From JAGVWJ01 sp964588555 (GTDB lineage: Archaea; Micrarchaeota; Micrarchaeia; Anstonellales; Bilamarchaeaceae), in contig CAZPPT010000005.1 of NCBI GenBank assembly GCA_964588555.1, positions 1 through 64,000 on the forward strand: a DNA stretch of 64,000 bases, written 5' to 3'. Made by a program: the position numbers and the translations under genes. The notes under the pieces were generated by a model, which was given only the letters and a program-made list of their open reading frames with translations, made no database searches and was not told the DNA's origin. This document shows positions 52,712 through 61,586 of the stretch, one piece after another (within the stretch, counting starts at the first letter, position 1; each line of letters starts with the position of its first letter).

Positions 52712-54933
52712 TCTTCTATCGCTTCCTTGAACCGTTCCTTCTTTAGTATGAGGAGCGCATCAATCGTCTTGTGCCTCAGGCCAATTGCGACCAGCGAGTC
52801 GCCGATGATTGCAATGCTGTTGTATTCTTCAAGTGCCATCTCCTTAATCGCCACCTGCATATAATCAAGGAGCTTCGTGGTGAGCGCCCCGGCCATCGTT
52901 CCTGATTTCCCATTAACTTTGGAAAATACTGCCTTACCATCCTTTGTGAGTACTACTCCTGTAAAGAGGCCGCGCTCAAGCATGTTGCTTGCAACCGTAT
53001 CAACTGAAACCTCGCGTCGTTTCAGCACCTCCCCTTCAAGGCTTACCTCTGCGTGTTCCTGGGCGAATCGCCGGAGCGCCCAGAGCCTAAGTGCCGGCGG
53101 TATCTTGGTAAGCGCTGAGCCGTATACTTCGCCGGTCCCCTCAAGTTGTTTATGTATATCCGTTTTCCAGGCTTCCCAGTTTTCCTGTGCAATTCGCTTT
53201 CGTTCCTCAAGCCGCTGGAGTGCGCCCTCGATCTTTATGAGGTGGTTTTCCACCTCGCGTTTTGAGAACTCATCCATTTTCTTGCTTAGTTCTGTTACGT
53301 GAGCTATGGAAATGGACGATGCAAGGTCGTCCTCGATATTTACCTCAAAATTTTCCTGCCGCATCACCGCAATGAGTTTCTTAAGCGCTTCTATATCTGC
53401 CTTTAATTCGTTTGCGCGGTTTACGAACGCACCCCGTTCGTCACGCAGCCGTTTCCCATAGAATTGCTCAAGCGTATATACCTTGATAATGTTTTCAATG
53501 CTTAGTGCGATGAGCACCGGCCCGCTTACTACTCCCAGTATCGCCACGAGGCCGACCGGCTCGGCGATAAGGAAGTCTACGCTTTCAAGGAGGAGGAGGG
53601 GTTCGCGAACCGCCTTGGCGAATATCGTTGCGGCGGCAAGCCCAAGCCCAAGCGCAACCGTGCCGGTAATAATATCCGTTTTCCACTGGACAGTTGTCCT
53701 CATAAATGCGGCATATATCCCTTGCCTGGCAGGTTGCCCTGCGAGTTTTTTCCGGAGTATGTGTATGAGTATCCTGAGAAATACGTATCCCAGGCGTAAT
53801 ACAATCAGGGTAAATGCAAATGCAAGGCCAAGTGCAATATAGTAGTTCTGGAGTATCCCAAAAAGGAGCAAATACAACGAAACTACTGGTTGGAGGAATT
53901 CAAGATTAATTGTCTTCAGCCGTATCTGTGGGCTCCGGTAGGAATCAAGCAGCTCCTCAGGCGGGATAGGGGTCTCAATCTCATAAAAAAATATGCTTCT
54001 TTCGCGCAGTGACTGCTCTGCAGGCCATTCAATCCGCAGCCCGCTTGCGGTTTCGGTCGTAGTAATTGCGTCCGGGGAGGCAACTCCCTCCTCGCCTATT
54101 TGGGCTGCAGTCGGGACTGTGTCGGCAAACACCAAGTCATTAAATCCAAGCTGCCTACTTTTTTCCCCGTTTTCCTGTGTCCTGTCAGCCAGAACCGTTA
54201 TGCGGTAATGGTATGTCATGGGTCGTGTAGAATAATTAGCCACTTTCTTTGCAATCTGCTGAAGGATTGGGGCCCTATAATCACTTCTGCCGCAGAGCAT
54301 GAGTTCTTTTTGTGAGATGATCGGGTTTGCGTTTGCAGATGCGACCTTGGCCGTAAGCCGTTCGATCGTTTCAATAAGTTGCCGTTTTTGAATGTCTGAC
54401 AGGCTGTTTAGCTTTGGCGCGTCCGAGCCGATGGCGGGCAGGAGGTTTCTCCGCACTTCGGTCATATCACGCACATAAAGGAGCACTGAGTGTCCCAGTG
54501 CCGAGCGGAACTCTTCGGCAAGCCGCTTGCATTTTGCAGAATGTGCCGAGCAGAACTCAACGCAGGTGTGGAGGTTTCCGCAGTTTACCTCAAGCGTACC
54601 GATGCTTGATGCACATGCATCATCCGTTTTCTTGTAATTTGCGTCAAACTCAGATATCTGATCCACTATCTCGATTATCTGGGCGCCGCGCACTTCATTA
54701 AACGAGCCGACCTCAACTTCGTTTTCTACATACGCGCTTATCGTTCGCTGCGTCGTGATTCCGTCTGCCTTAATCGGCGCAAATACGTACGTGGTGACGT
54801 CGGTGCGGCCGTCATTGTCAACATCAAAGGGTTCTGACGTTACAATCGTTTCCTTTTGCATGGCGGACACGTCCCGTTCGGAACTGCAGCCCGCAACCAG
54901 CATAATCACTAGGAGGATCACTACCCATCTCAT
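52684..54933 (-). CDS. Large multi-domain membrane lipoprotein with coiled coil
   Basis: 749 residues. Signal peptide with lipobox-like MLVAGC; extracellular beta-rich domain (DVDNDGRTDVTTYVFAPIKA and a Cys-rich CASSIGTLEVNCGNLHTCVE segment); at least four transmembrane helices around residues 350-490 (NYYIALGLAFAFTLIVLRLG; DIITGTVALGLGLAAATIF; LVAILGVVSGPVLIALSI); a long charged coiled coil (RANELKADIEALKKLIAVMR onwards); and a cytoplasmic alpha/beta domain at the C-terminus (SIAIIGDSLVAIGLRHKT). This layout suggests a transmembrane sensor or scaffold. Divergent from cca over 36 bp. Confidence 0.6.
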   Translation of the reverse strand: MRWVVILLVIMLVAGCSSERDVSAMQKETIVTSEPFDVDNDGRTDVTTYVFAPIKADGITTQRTISAYVENEVEVGSFNEVRGAQIIEIVDQISEFDANYKKTDDACASSIGTLEVNCGNLHTCVEFCSAHSAKCKRLAEEFRSALGHSVLLYVRDMTEVRRNLLPAIGSDAPKLNSLSDIQKRQLIETIERLTAKVASANANPIISQKELMLCGRSDYRAPILQQIAKKVANYSTRPMTYHYRITVLADRTQENGEKSRQLGFNDLVFADTVPTAAQIGEEGVASPDAITTTETASGLRIEWPAEQSLRERSIFFYEIETPIPPEELLDSYRSPQIRLKTINLEFLQPVVSLYLLLFGILQNYYIALGLAFAFTLIVLRLGYVFLRILIHILRKKLAGQPARQGIYAAFMRTTVQWKTDIITGTVALGLGLAAATIFAKAVREPLLLLESVDFLIAEPVGLVAILGVVSGPVLIALSIENIIKVYTLEQFYGKRLRDERGAFVNRANELKADIEALKKLIAVMRQENFEVNIEDDLASSISIAHVTELSKKMDEFSKREVENHLIKIEGALQRLEERKRIAQENWEAWKTDIHKQLEGTGEVYGSALTKIPPALRLWALRRFAQEHAEVSLEGEVLKRREVSVDTVASNMLERGLFTGVVLTKDGKAVFSKVNGKSGTMAGALTTKLLDYMQVAIKEMALEEYNSIAIIGDSLVAIGLRHKTIDALLILKKERFKEAIEEWKAKMKNF

Positions 54934-54969
54934 GGAAAGATTTATTACTCTTCATTTAAAAGTTTATTC

Positions 54970-56232
54970 ATGCCGAACGCCCGCATGCATGCGCTTTTGT
55001 CCAGTATACTCAAAACCATTAAACCAAGCAAGGGGGAGCGTGCACAGGAACATGCCTTTGCGAGGCGGGCTTTGCTTCGTATTAAGTCTGCCACTACGGC
55101 CAAGGTCACACTTACCGGCAGCATCGCAAAAGATACCTTCCTTAAGGATAAAAAGGACATAGACATATTTGTCCTCTTTAAGAGGGACGTGCCAAAATCA
55201 GACCTTCGGTCCCGCGTACTAGATATTGCAAAAAAGGCGTTCCCTTTAAGCCCATTTCTTCTTAGTTATGCGGAACATCCGTATGTGCGGCTTACGCTTG
55301 AAGGCAGGCGCATCGACATCGTTCCGGCATACGAAATACGCTCTTCACGCGACCTTCAAAGCGCGGTTGACCGGAGCGTGCTTCACACGCGCTTTATCCG
55401 CCGCAACCTTTCGGTTCGACGGCGTGACGACGTCCTTTTGCTAAAAAAATTCCTCCGTTCTGCGGAACTCTACGGTGCAGAAATTCGGGTGCAGGGGTTC
55501 TCGGGGTACTTGTGCGAGCTCCTTATCATACGGTATCGTGGCTTTGTGCCCCTTTTGCGCCACGCATCGCGCTGGAAATTCCCTGTCTTTATTGACTGTG
55601 CGGGATTTTATCGGAAATCCCGCGAACGCCGTGCGATTTCTGAAAAATTAAAACACCCATTCATCGTCATCGACCCGACTGACAGAAATAGGAACGTTGC
55701 CGCTGCGGTGAGCGAAGAAAACCTAAAGCGCTTTATTGCACGCGCAAAAAGGTTTATTGCCAATCCAAGCGGTCGCTTCTTTGCGGACCCAAAAACATTT
55801 GAAGAAAAAATGGCCATGCTGCCAAACCGCTATCTTATTACCTTTGCAAAGCCCGAAGTAGTCGATGATGTCCTCTGGGGCCAGCTCCGTAAACTCGAGC
55901 GCCAGTTACGGCAGTTTTTGGAAAAGCATGAATTTAATGCGCGTGTTTTGATTGATAGCGACGGCTTGATCCGGCTTGTCGTTTCATTCAAAAGCGATGC
56001 GCTTCCTTCAACCATATTCCTGAGGGGCCCGTCGACCGCACTACGCGAACACGTCCGTGCATTCAAAAAATCACATCCGCGCGCCCGATTCATAATTAAA
56101 AATAAAACCATGTACGCCCGTGTTCCGCGTCGCCTTGTTAACCCGCATATGGCACTCGCCGAATTTTTCAAAACTGCGCAGCTGCCAAGCCATCTGGATA
56201 AGGAGAGCGTGAAAATTAATCAGGTCCCGTAA
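54970..56232 (+). CDS. cca: CCA-adding tRNA nucleotidyltransferase (archaeal class I)
   Basis: 420 residues. Adds or repairs the 3' CCA of tRNAs, needed here because the tRNA-Met gene does not encode CCA. The N-terminal nucleotidyltransferase motif is LTGSIAKDTFLKDKKDIDIF with the catalytic Asp pair, then RRIDIVPAYEI with the third Asp. The tail and head domains follow (GFSGYLCELLIIRYRGF; FADPKTFEEKMAML). Length agrees with archaeal CCA enzymes. It overlaps the end of the convergent kinase-like gene by 17 nt. Confidence 0.93.
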   Translation: MPNARMHALLSSILKTIKPSKGERAQEHAFARRALLRIKSATTAKVTLTGSIAKDTFLKDKKDIDIFVLFKRDVPKSDLRSRVLDIAKKAFPLSPFLLSYAEHPYVRLTLEGRRIDIVPAYEIRSSRDLQSAVDRSVLHTRFIRRNLSVRRRDDVLLLKKFLRSAELYGAEIRVQGFSGYLCELLIIRYRGFVPLLRHASRWKFPVFIDCAGFYRKSRERRAISEKLKHPFIVIDPTDRNRNVAAAVSEENLKRFIARAKRFIANPSGRFFADPKTFEEKMAMLPNRYLITFAKPEVVDDVLWGQLRKLERQLRQFLEKHEFNARVLIDSDGLIRLVVSFKSDALPSTIFLRGPSTALREHVRAFKKSHPRARFIIKNKTMYARVPRRLVNPHMALAEFFKTAQLPSHLDKESVKINQVP

Positions 56233-57037
56233 TCTTTCTTTCTGGGTCTATGAGGATTAGGTCAAATTCGCCTGTTCTTATGTCAAAATCCCTCACGAGC
56301 ACATTGCCTCGGTTCAGGTCGCCGATGTCCGGGATTTTATCTCGTATTGATCTAACGAACTTATTGAATGCTCGCAGGAGTGCCGCGTTTCTTTCATCAC
56401 TTGCCCTAAAGTATTGGTTCATCCGGTCTATTTGCCCTGAAAATCTGATCGACTTTCCATATTCAATGGCAAATGCGGGAAAAATGCCGACTACTTGTTC
56501 AACAGACGGGCCGTTGATGAGTTCTATAAACTGGTATGATTCGCCCGAATCGATTTCATCCTTCACAGTAAAACCATAAAATTTTGCTGCCGGAACCCCC
56601 TTTTTTTCGAGCTCGGCGAACAGCTGAATAATTGCTGCAAGGTCTGCCCGATCCGCGTATTTCCCAAACGGTCCCTCTCCAGATTCCTGTTCTACAAAAT
56701 CCTGGCCCGTTGTTACCTTAACCGCCATGCCAAACGCACGATATATCCTGCTCACCGATTCTGCAATGAGTTGGTGTGCCTCAAATTGCCTGCCTTCCTC
56801 AACGAACCTTCGAATTCCCCGCCCAACGATTCGCGAATTTTTCCTACCCTCCTTTGTCATAAAATGAAATGCCCGCATTGCTTCGTTGTGAATGAGTATG
56901 CTTTTGTCTTCGTAAAAGTACGCCTGGCCTTCGCGAAATTTTGCCTGCCCTCTAAGGCATGAGCCTGTGAAATTTTGTCGCTTATCTCCCCACAAAAGCG
57001 TAAGGGTCGGGCTCTCGAGCCGTTTTTGTCGTGCCAT
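56216..57037 (-). CDS. Protein-kinase-like protein (atypical, RIO/APH-like)
   Basis: 273 residues. A kinase C-lobe signature is visible: IPDIGDLNRGNVLVRDFDIR gives a catalytic-loop-like D-x-x-x-x-N, and DLILIDPERK gives a metal-binding IDPE in place of DFG. The N-lobe is weak (QAYFYEDKSILIHNEA; a possible Lys in MAVKVTTGQDF). It resembles RIO or aminoglycoside-phosphotransferase-like kinases but lacks a clear P-loop, so the target cannot be stated. It could be a partner of the PP2C phosphatase at 35572. Its 3' end overlaps cca. Confidence 0.55.
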   Translation of the reverse strand: MARQKRLESPTLTLLWGDKRQNFTGSCLRGQAKFREGQAYFYEDKSILIHNEAMRAFHFMTKEGRKNSRIVGRGIRRFVEEGRQFEAHQLIAESVSRIYRAFGMAVKVTTGQDFVEQESGEGPFGKYADRADLAAIIQLFAELEKKGVPAAKFYGFTVKDEIDSGESYQFIELINGPSVEQVVGIFPAFAIEYGKSIRFSGQIDRMNQYFRASDERNAALLRAFNKFVRSIRDKIPDIGDLNRGNVLVRDFDIRTGEFDLILIDPERKITGPD

Positions 57038-57093
57038 ATCTACACTATATATAATTTAGTTTATAAACCTTATTTTCCATAAAAAATAACCTA

Positions 57094-57240
57094 TTAAGGT
57101 TTCAGTTCCTTCACAATGATCGCAGCCCCGGCCGTTATTGCACCTATGCATAAGGGACATGGCGTGCGCATGACTGCGAGCTCGCCTGCACCCGCCAAGA
57201 TCATAGTAGCCCCGGTTGCAAGGTTTGTTTTATTTAACAT
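57094..57240 (-). CDS. Small 48-residue membrane-like protein with CPLC motif
   Basis: A short frame starting at the ATG at 57240 and ending at TAA 57094-57096, 5 nt downstream of the RelE-like gene. It starts MLNKTNLATGATMILAGAG, followed by MRTPCPLCIGAITAGAAIIV and a short KELKP tail. One hydrophobic helix and a CxxC pair suggest a small membrane protein or metal/thiol-binding peptide. The clean start/stop, coding-like codon use and close spacing to relE support a real gene. Function unknown. Confidence 0.5.
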   Translation of the reverse strand: MLNKTNLATGATMILAGAGELAVMRTPCPLCIGAITAGAAIIVKELKP

Positions 57241-57245
57241 GGTTT

Positions 57246-57524
57246 TCACTCTATAAATCTTTTCTTGTATATCTTATCGTGGTGGTCAAAATCAATGAAC
57301 TTAACCGTCTTTGTATTTTCTATAATTCTAAAAATAAGCACGAAATGGGTATCGATATGAACACTTCTGTAATCCCTAAGGCCGTATTGCAGTGGTTTGT
57401 AATGGTTTGGATATAGAAGTATCTGTTCCATCTTTTTCCTGATTTTTTCGTATCGCGAATAATTGTTTTTGAATAAATCCGCGAGTATCTCAGATATAGT
57501 ATGTGTAAACTCTGGTTGATGCAT
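57246..57524 (-). CDS. RelE/ParE-superfamily mRNA interferase toxin
   Basis: 92 residues. The pattern PEFTHTISEILADLFKNNY, KKMEQILLYPNHYKPLQYGL, RDYRSVHIDTHFVLIFRI and KTVKFIDFDHHDKIYK matches RelE-type toxins: a helix pair, then a beta sheet with Arg in RDYRS, ending with the HDKIY signature. RelE toxins cut mRNA at the ribosome. It follows the antitoxin-like gene after 1 nt. The gene is A+T-rich against its neighbours, as is typical of mobile toxin-antitoxin modules. Confidence 0.87.
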   Translation of the reverse strand: MHQPEFTHTISEILADLFKNNYSRYEKIRKKMEQILLYPNHYKPLQYGLRDYRSVHIDTHFVLIFRIIENTKTVKFIDFDHHDKIYKKRFIE

Positions 57525-57525
57525 A

Positions 57526-57744
57526 TTAATCTCTTTTTAGTTCTTTTTCAAACTCATCCAGATTTTTGTACTTTTTGGAGGGTTCGTTCTCCATTTTTTT
57601 TAGTTTTTCGACGTACTCTGACCTAACGTCGTGAAGGTCATTGCTTATTGTCTGTATATTTTCTTCCATTTCAAGCACTTTTTTCTTTATAAATACAAGA
57701 TCTGCAGATATCTGCTTTAAATAAACATTTTCTGATTCGCCCAT
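57526..57744 (-). CDS. Antitoxin partner of the RelE-like toxin
   Basis: 72 residues: SENVYLKQISADLVFIKKKV, then LEMEENIQTISNDLHDV and a charged C-terminal tail (SKKYKNLDEFEKELKRD). This fits the short coiled, acidic antitoxins found before archaeal RelE-type toxins, with the C-terminus likely to wrap the toxin. Spacing to relE is 1 nt. The ATG at 57744 overlaps the end of a small upstream frame. Confidence 0.75.
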   Translation of the reverse strand: MGESENVYLKQISADLVFIKKKVLEMEENIQTISNDLHDVRSEYVEKLKKMENEPSKKYKNLDEFEKELKRD

Positions 57745-57827
57745 TCTATCACCTTATTAGATTTATTTATTATGTGATTTTTTATCAGTATCTCTCGCAA
57801 GACCTTGATAGTCTCTCTTTTTTCCAT
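57717..57827 (-). CDS. Possible 36-residue leader protein of the RelBE-like module
   Basis: A short frame from the ATG at 57827 (EKRETIKVLREILIKNHIIN, ending WANQKMFI) that overlaps the antitoxin start by 28 nt. A TATA-like TAGATTTAAAG lies about 24 bp upstream, and no other promoter for the module is seen, so this frame would be the first of the transcript. It is small, charged and unrecognised; it could also be untranslated leader. Confidence 0.4.
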   Translation of the reverse strand: MEKRETIKVLREILIKNHIINKSNKVIEWANQKMFI

Positions 57828-57855
57828 AACTAGAATGCCCTTGCTTTCTTTAAAT

Positions 57856-58446
57856 CTATTTTGTTTTTTCTTTTTTGCCCATATAGTGGTTAAAGAGCGG
57901 AAATATATAAAATGGCAAAACGATCCCTGCGATCGCACCGGTGACTACGCGTGTAAGGTTCGTGCTTTCGTAATCGCCAAATATGCCAAGCTCGCCCAGA
58001 AGCTGCATTCCCCCGTCAAATCCGATCGGTATAATGGCGAGTAGCAGGTATATTGCCGGCGGCACGCGCGCATCCTCAAGTTTACGGGCAAATGGGTAGA
58101 CGAGTGCCCCAAGAAGTACTGCCCCATAGATCCCAATGTCACGAGCACATACGGGTAATTTATAACCGACATTCCCCGCTTCATTTACCGTGCGCACAAT
58201 TCTATTGTCATTTGGTACGTACTCACCCGCCTGCCTGAAGCAATCCGCAACAAAGAAGCCTCCCGCTCCATCTGCAAAGAGGCATTGTGAGCGGGATATT
58301 TTCTGGTGGCACGCCCAGGAAAATCCAGGGTCATACAATGCCGGTACAATCGGGTCGCCCCGGTGTGCGAGGTACGGCGTATAAAATATGGCAAAAAGAA
58401 ATAATGCAACACCAAGTGTGAAGAGTGCGTAAAATAGTTTTCCCAT
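57856..58446 (-). CDS. DUF2085 membrane protein
   Basis: 196 residues with about five transmembrane helices. DUF2085 landmarks: FSWACHQKISRSQCLFADG, KLPVCARDIGIYGAVLLGAL, IPIGFDGGMQLLGELGIFG and ESTNLTRVVTGAIAGIVLPF. The conserved Cys/His residues (CHQ, CxxC-like VCARD) suggest metal or redox chemistry. Function unknown; wide in archaea and bacteria. Located 30 nt downstream of the 58477 gene and probably part of the same operon as pheS. Confidence 0.85.
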   Translation of the reverse strand: MGKLFYALFTLGVALFLFAIFYTPYLAHRGDPIVPALYDPGFSWACHQKISRSQCLFADGAGGFFVADCFRQAGEYVPNDNRIVRTVNEAGNVGYKLPVCARDIGIYGAVLLGALVYPFARKLEDARVPPAIYLLLAIIPIGFDGGMQLLGELGIFGDYESTNLTRVVTGAIAGIVLPFYIFPLFNHYMGKKEKTK

Positions 58447-58476
58447 GGAATGTATCTGATATGTATGTATATATTC

Positions 58477-59700
58477 CTATCTCCGGATCCGAAGCCATAA
58501 CAGCATAAGGAAAAACCCAAGCACAACGCTTGCCCCGGCAAGGGTAAGCGGCTTGCCATCATGGGCTTCGAGGCTTCGCCGCACAAGCGACCGGTTATTG
58601 CTCGTAATCCCCTCAACAGTGGCATTTCCATTTACTGAAAGAAACCTGCTTGCAATATGCTCCGTAAAGCCAAATGTGCGCCCGAACCGGTCAGTGACTT
58701 CAAGCGTAAGCGCATGGAGTCCCGTTCCTTCATAGGTGTTGTTTATGAGGTATGCATACGCAATGTTTTCTTCAAGGAGCCCGCGCGGCAGGGCATCCGA
58801 ATAATTTCCCTGCACTATAATTGAGCTATTTTGTACGAGTGCTTTTGAGCGTATTTCAAGCGCCCCAAGGCTTCCATTATGCACCTCAAACTCATGCGTC
58901 CTTGTTTCATTAAGGGGTTGGCCGTCAATAAGTACTCCCACTTTGTAGAATTTCCTGCGCGAAAGCACGAGGGAGTCAAAACGGTTATTTTGGTACCACT
59001 GCTCGCGAAGTGCAGGCTTTACCAGAAAAAATGCCGGCTCACCATTTTCCACGCTGTAGTTTTTGCTTGCGGAAAATTGCCTCACAAATGCCTGCGTCGC
59101 GGTGTCTATACTGTATAGTTCGCACGTCGGCACGCAGCTGCCCGCGCTTCCCCCTTCACTGCAGGGAAGATACCTATAGTGGTGCACCGTCCTGTCGTAC
59201 GTAAAGGTCATGTTGCCCAGGATGGTTATTGTCATGTTGTGGTAGCCCGTCACCGCATCAAGTTCGCTTTCATTAAACGGTACGGGTGCGACAAGGCTTG
59301 CGGGTGCGGGAGCCGACATGGCCGTGCCGTTATATTCAAACAAGAGGCGTGCATCAACCGACTTATTTAGGAAGGAAAGCTGCACCCCGTCGGTGCATGC
59401 TTCAAGGTCAGGGGGCCTTTGGACAAATAAGGCATGGCTCTCCGCGTATACAAAGACCACTTGCGGCAGTTGCTCGCGTGAAATGACTCCGTCAACAGAG
59501 GGGTCCACCGCCACTATTCTCGCACCGATCGCCCGTACGGGGTCTGTCACTGTTGGCTGGTGCACGGGCAATTCCGTAAGAAGCGACGCCTCAAGCCCCG
59601 GCGTAAGCGCTTCGTTTGCGCTTTGCACCGGGCTAAACGGCGGATCAGGGAAACTGCCTGCAGCGGTGCCCATGATGATCAAGAGTATGAGCGCCTTCAT
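58477..59700 (-). CDS. Membrane-anchored extracellular protein
   Basis: 407 residues. Signal peptide (MKALILLIIMGTAAGSFPDP), a large external region of beta-sandwich type (NESELDAVTGYHNMTITILG; NYSDALPRGLLEENIAYAYL) with many N-glycosylation sequons, and one C-terminal transmembrane helix (LAGASVVLGFFLMLLWLRIRR). It overlaps the upstream gene by 4 nt and so is coupled to it. The same signal-Ig-TM plan is seen at 22892 and 59697. Ligand unknown. Confidence 0.68.
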   Translation of the reverse strand: MKALILLIIMGTAAGSFPDPPFSPVQSANEALTPGLEASLLTELPVHQPTVTDPVRAIGARIVAVDPSVDGVISREQLPQVVFVYAESHALFVQRPPDLEACTDGVQLSFLNKSVDARLLFEYNGTAMSAPAPASLVAPVPFNESELDAVTGYHNMTITILGNMTFTYDRTVHHYRYLPCSEGGSAGSCVPTCELYSIDTATQAFVRQFSASKNYSVENGEPAFFLVKPALREQWYQNNRFDSLVLSRRKFYKVGVLIDGQPLNETRTHEFEVHNGSLGALEIRSKALVQNSSIIVQGNYSDALPRGLLEENIAYAYLINNTYEGTGLHALTLEVTDRFGRTFGFTEHIASRFLSVNGNATVEGITSNNRSLVRRSLEAHDGKPLTLAGASVVLGFFLMLLWLRIRR

Positions 59701-61586
59701 AGGACCTCATCGAGCCGTTCGAGCGAAACGAATTCTACGGCCCCGTTGTACTCCTTTATGGCATATGACGCCCGCTCCCTTTCATCAAGCGCCGCACGCG
59801 CCTTCTTAAGGTCGCTTTCGCTTTCAAATACTATGATTGCCTTTTTTGAGAATGTGTCGCCAAAGAACCCGACTTCGTAATCCTGGGTGATGAACTTGTC
59901 GCCGCGCATCCTGGACGCAATGCCCTTTTCGATAAGCTTTTCAGAAATAATGCGTTTCATTACATTTTTGCGTATCTGGCCCGCGCCCGCTTTCTGGTAA
60001 TATCCCATCGCTTCCTCGACATGCTCCTTTTTCTTTAATTCGCGCAGTATTTCCTCACCGTTTCCTTCAGTCACGTCCGCGCCTTCAGTATAGTGTTTCT
60101 TAAGTGCAAATATGAACTCATGCGCCCGCACCGGTCCGTCAATCCCAAGTTCCTGCTGTGTTGTCCTGAATATGTCCAGCGCTTCCTTTACGGATATGCG
60201 CATCTCCTTTCGTATCTCTTCGCCGGCATCGCCAATGCGTATCATGTACGTCGGCCTGCGCGAAAGCGTTGCACCGACATAGATCACGGCGACAAGTGCG
60301 AGCCCTGGAAGGCCGTACTTAACATATATGTCAAGGGGGTCGTCCGCATTTTCTTCTACGGGTACGTCATAGTTTGTCCCAAAGAGGTTTATGGAAATTG
60401 TATGCATTCCCTTGCTTAGTTTTGTATATAGGGTCAACCGGCCATTGTTTATTGTTACATTGTCCGGCGCCCCCCCGTCAAGGGATATAGGCGCCTGGAG
60501 GGTTTCGACAGGTGCGCCATCCACGGCGATGCCAAAAACAAGCGTCCGCGCCCTTTTTTCCTCAAGCGTTATTGCGACCTTTTTTACGTGCGCGACCGCG
60601 CCGCTAACGGTCCCCCGGTTGTCCTCAACCTTTATGAGGTAATCCCCCGGTTCGTCAAATGAGAGTACCTGGTATATTACGCCGCCATCCACGATGCGGT
60701 TTTGTTTTTCCCGCCTAAGTTCCATGCCGTCCTTTTCGACCACGAGGTATGCCGTGCCATTTGTCCGGTTAAGCTCAAGCCGAAAGTCGATGCGTTCCTT
60801 GGGTAGGACCTCATAGTAGCTTTCAACCGGCGAAATCTGCCGTTCAAGCGGCCTTGAATCAACTACCCCCCGCGTGCCAAACTGATATATGATGCGTGCA
60901 TATGTCCTGTTTGCATTTTTCTCAAGAGGCATTGAAATCGTGCCCGCCATGTTTTCCCCATCAAGCCTGAATTCCCTTTGTTCCCGTACGTTCCACACGT
61001 TCATGAGGATCGGCGTTACTAAGTCCTCGCCCCCCTCAACAAACTCGTCAAGCGTCTCCTCATATACGATCACCCGTTTTTGAGCTTCCGGTGCAAGTTC
61101 ATCGTACCAGTTTCGGGTCTTGACCGTACTTCCGCTTAACACAAGGTCCTTCTTGCCGATATACACGACTGTCACATTTGTCCGGCCGAGCTTGTCCAGT
61201 ACGTATGTCGGCATCGCGCCGCTTGCAACGATGTATATTCCGTCAGTGAGCGCCTTTGTCGCACCGACAAGTTTTACGGTCAACCCCTGCGCTTCCACCG
61301 CGCGTATCTCCTGTACGAACTGTTCAAACCTGCTTGAGCCGATGCCCTTTTCTGTCATGATGTAAACGTTTTTAGGCGGCCGCTCCGCATAAGTGAACAT
61401 GGTAACGGTTCCGCTCCCATTGTATGAAACGGGGACATACATGCTGTCCCCAAGCCTGCTTATATTGCCTATTTGTATTGTGCCATTGACCGATTCTGTT
61501 TGCGGCGCTGACGCAGTTGGGACAAATGAGAGTGCTACGATGAATAGGAATACGGCCACAAGTACGATGCTTAGGTTTTTTAGCAT
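59697..61586 (-). CDS. Single-pass membrane protein with external Ig-like domains and cytoplasmic helical domain
   Basis: 629 residues. Signal peptide (IVLVAVFLFIVALSFVPTAS), an external region with a possible Rossmann-like part (VYIMTEKGIGSSRFEQFVQE) and beta-sandwich units (SFDEPGDYLIKVEDNRGTVS; PVETLQAPISLDGGAPDNVT), one transmembrane helix (YGLPGLALVAVIYVGATLSR), then a cytoplasmic tail of 180 residues with a winged-helix-like part (GAGQIRKNVMKRIISEKLIE). The cytoplasmic HTH-like part could make it a membrane-bound sensor. Overlaps pheS by 7 nt and the 58477 gene by 4 nt. Confidence 0.62.
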   Translation of the reverse strand: MLKNLSIVLVAVFLFIVALSFVPTASAPQTESVNGTIQIGNISRLGDSMYVPVSYNGSGTVTMFTYAERPPKNVYIMTEKGIGSSRFEQFVQEIRAVEAQGLTVKLVGATKALTDGIYIVASGAMPTYVLDKLGRTNVTVVYIGKKDLVLSGSTVKTRNWYDELAPEAQKRVIVYEETLDEFVEGGEDLVTPILMNVWNVREQREFRLDGENMAGTISMPLEKNANRTYARIIYQFGTRGVVDSRPLERQISPVESYYEVLPKERIDFRLELNRTNGTAYLVVEKDGMELRREKQNRIVDGGVIYQVLSFDEPGDYLIKVEDNRGTVSGAVAHVKKVAITLEEKRARTLVFGIAVDGAPVETLQAPISLDGGAPDNVTINNGRLTLYTKLSKGMHTISINLFGTNYDVPVEENADDPLDIYVKYGLPGLALVAVIYVGATLSRRPTYMIRIGDAGEEIRKEMRISVKEALDIFRTTQQELGIDGPVRAHEFIFALKKHYTEGADVTEGNGEEILRELKKKEHVEEAMGYYQKAGAGQIRKNVMKRIISEKLIEKGIASRMRGDKFITQDYEVGFFGDTFSKKAIIVFESESDLKKARAALDERERASYAIKEYNGAVEFVSLERLDEVL

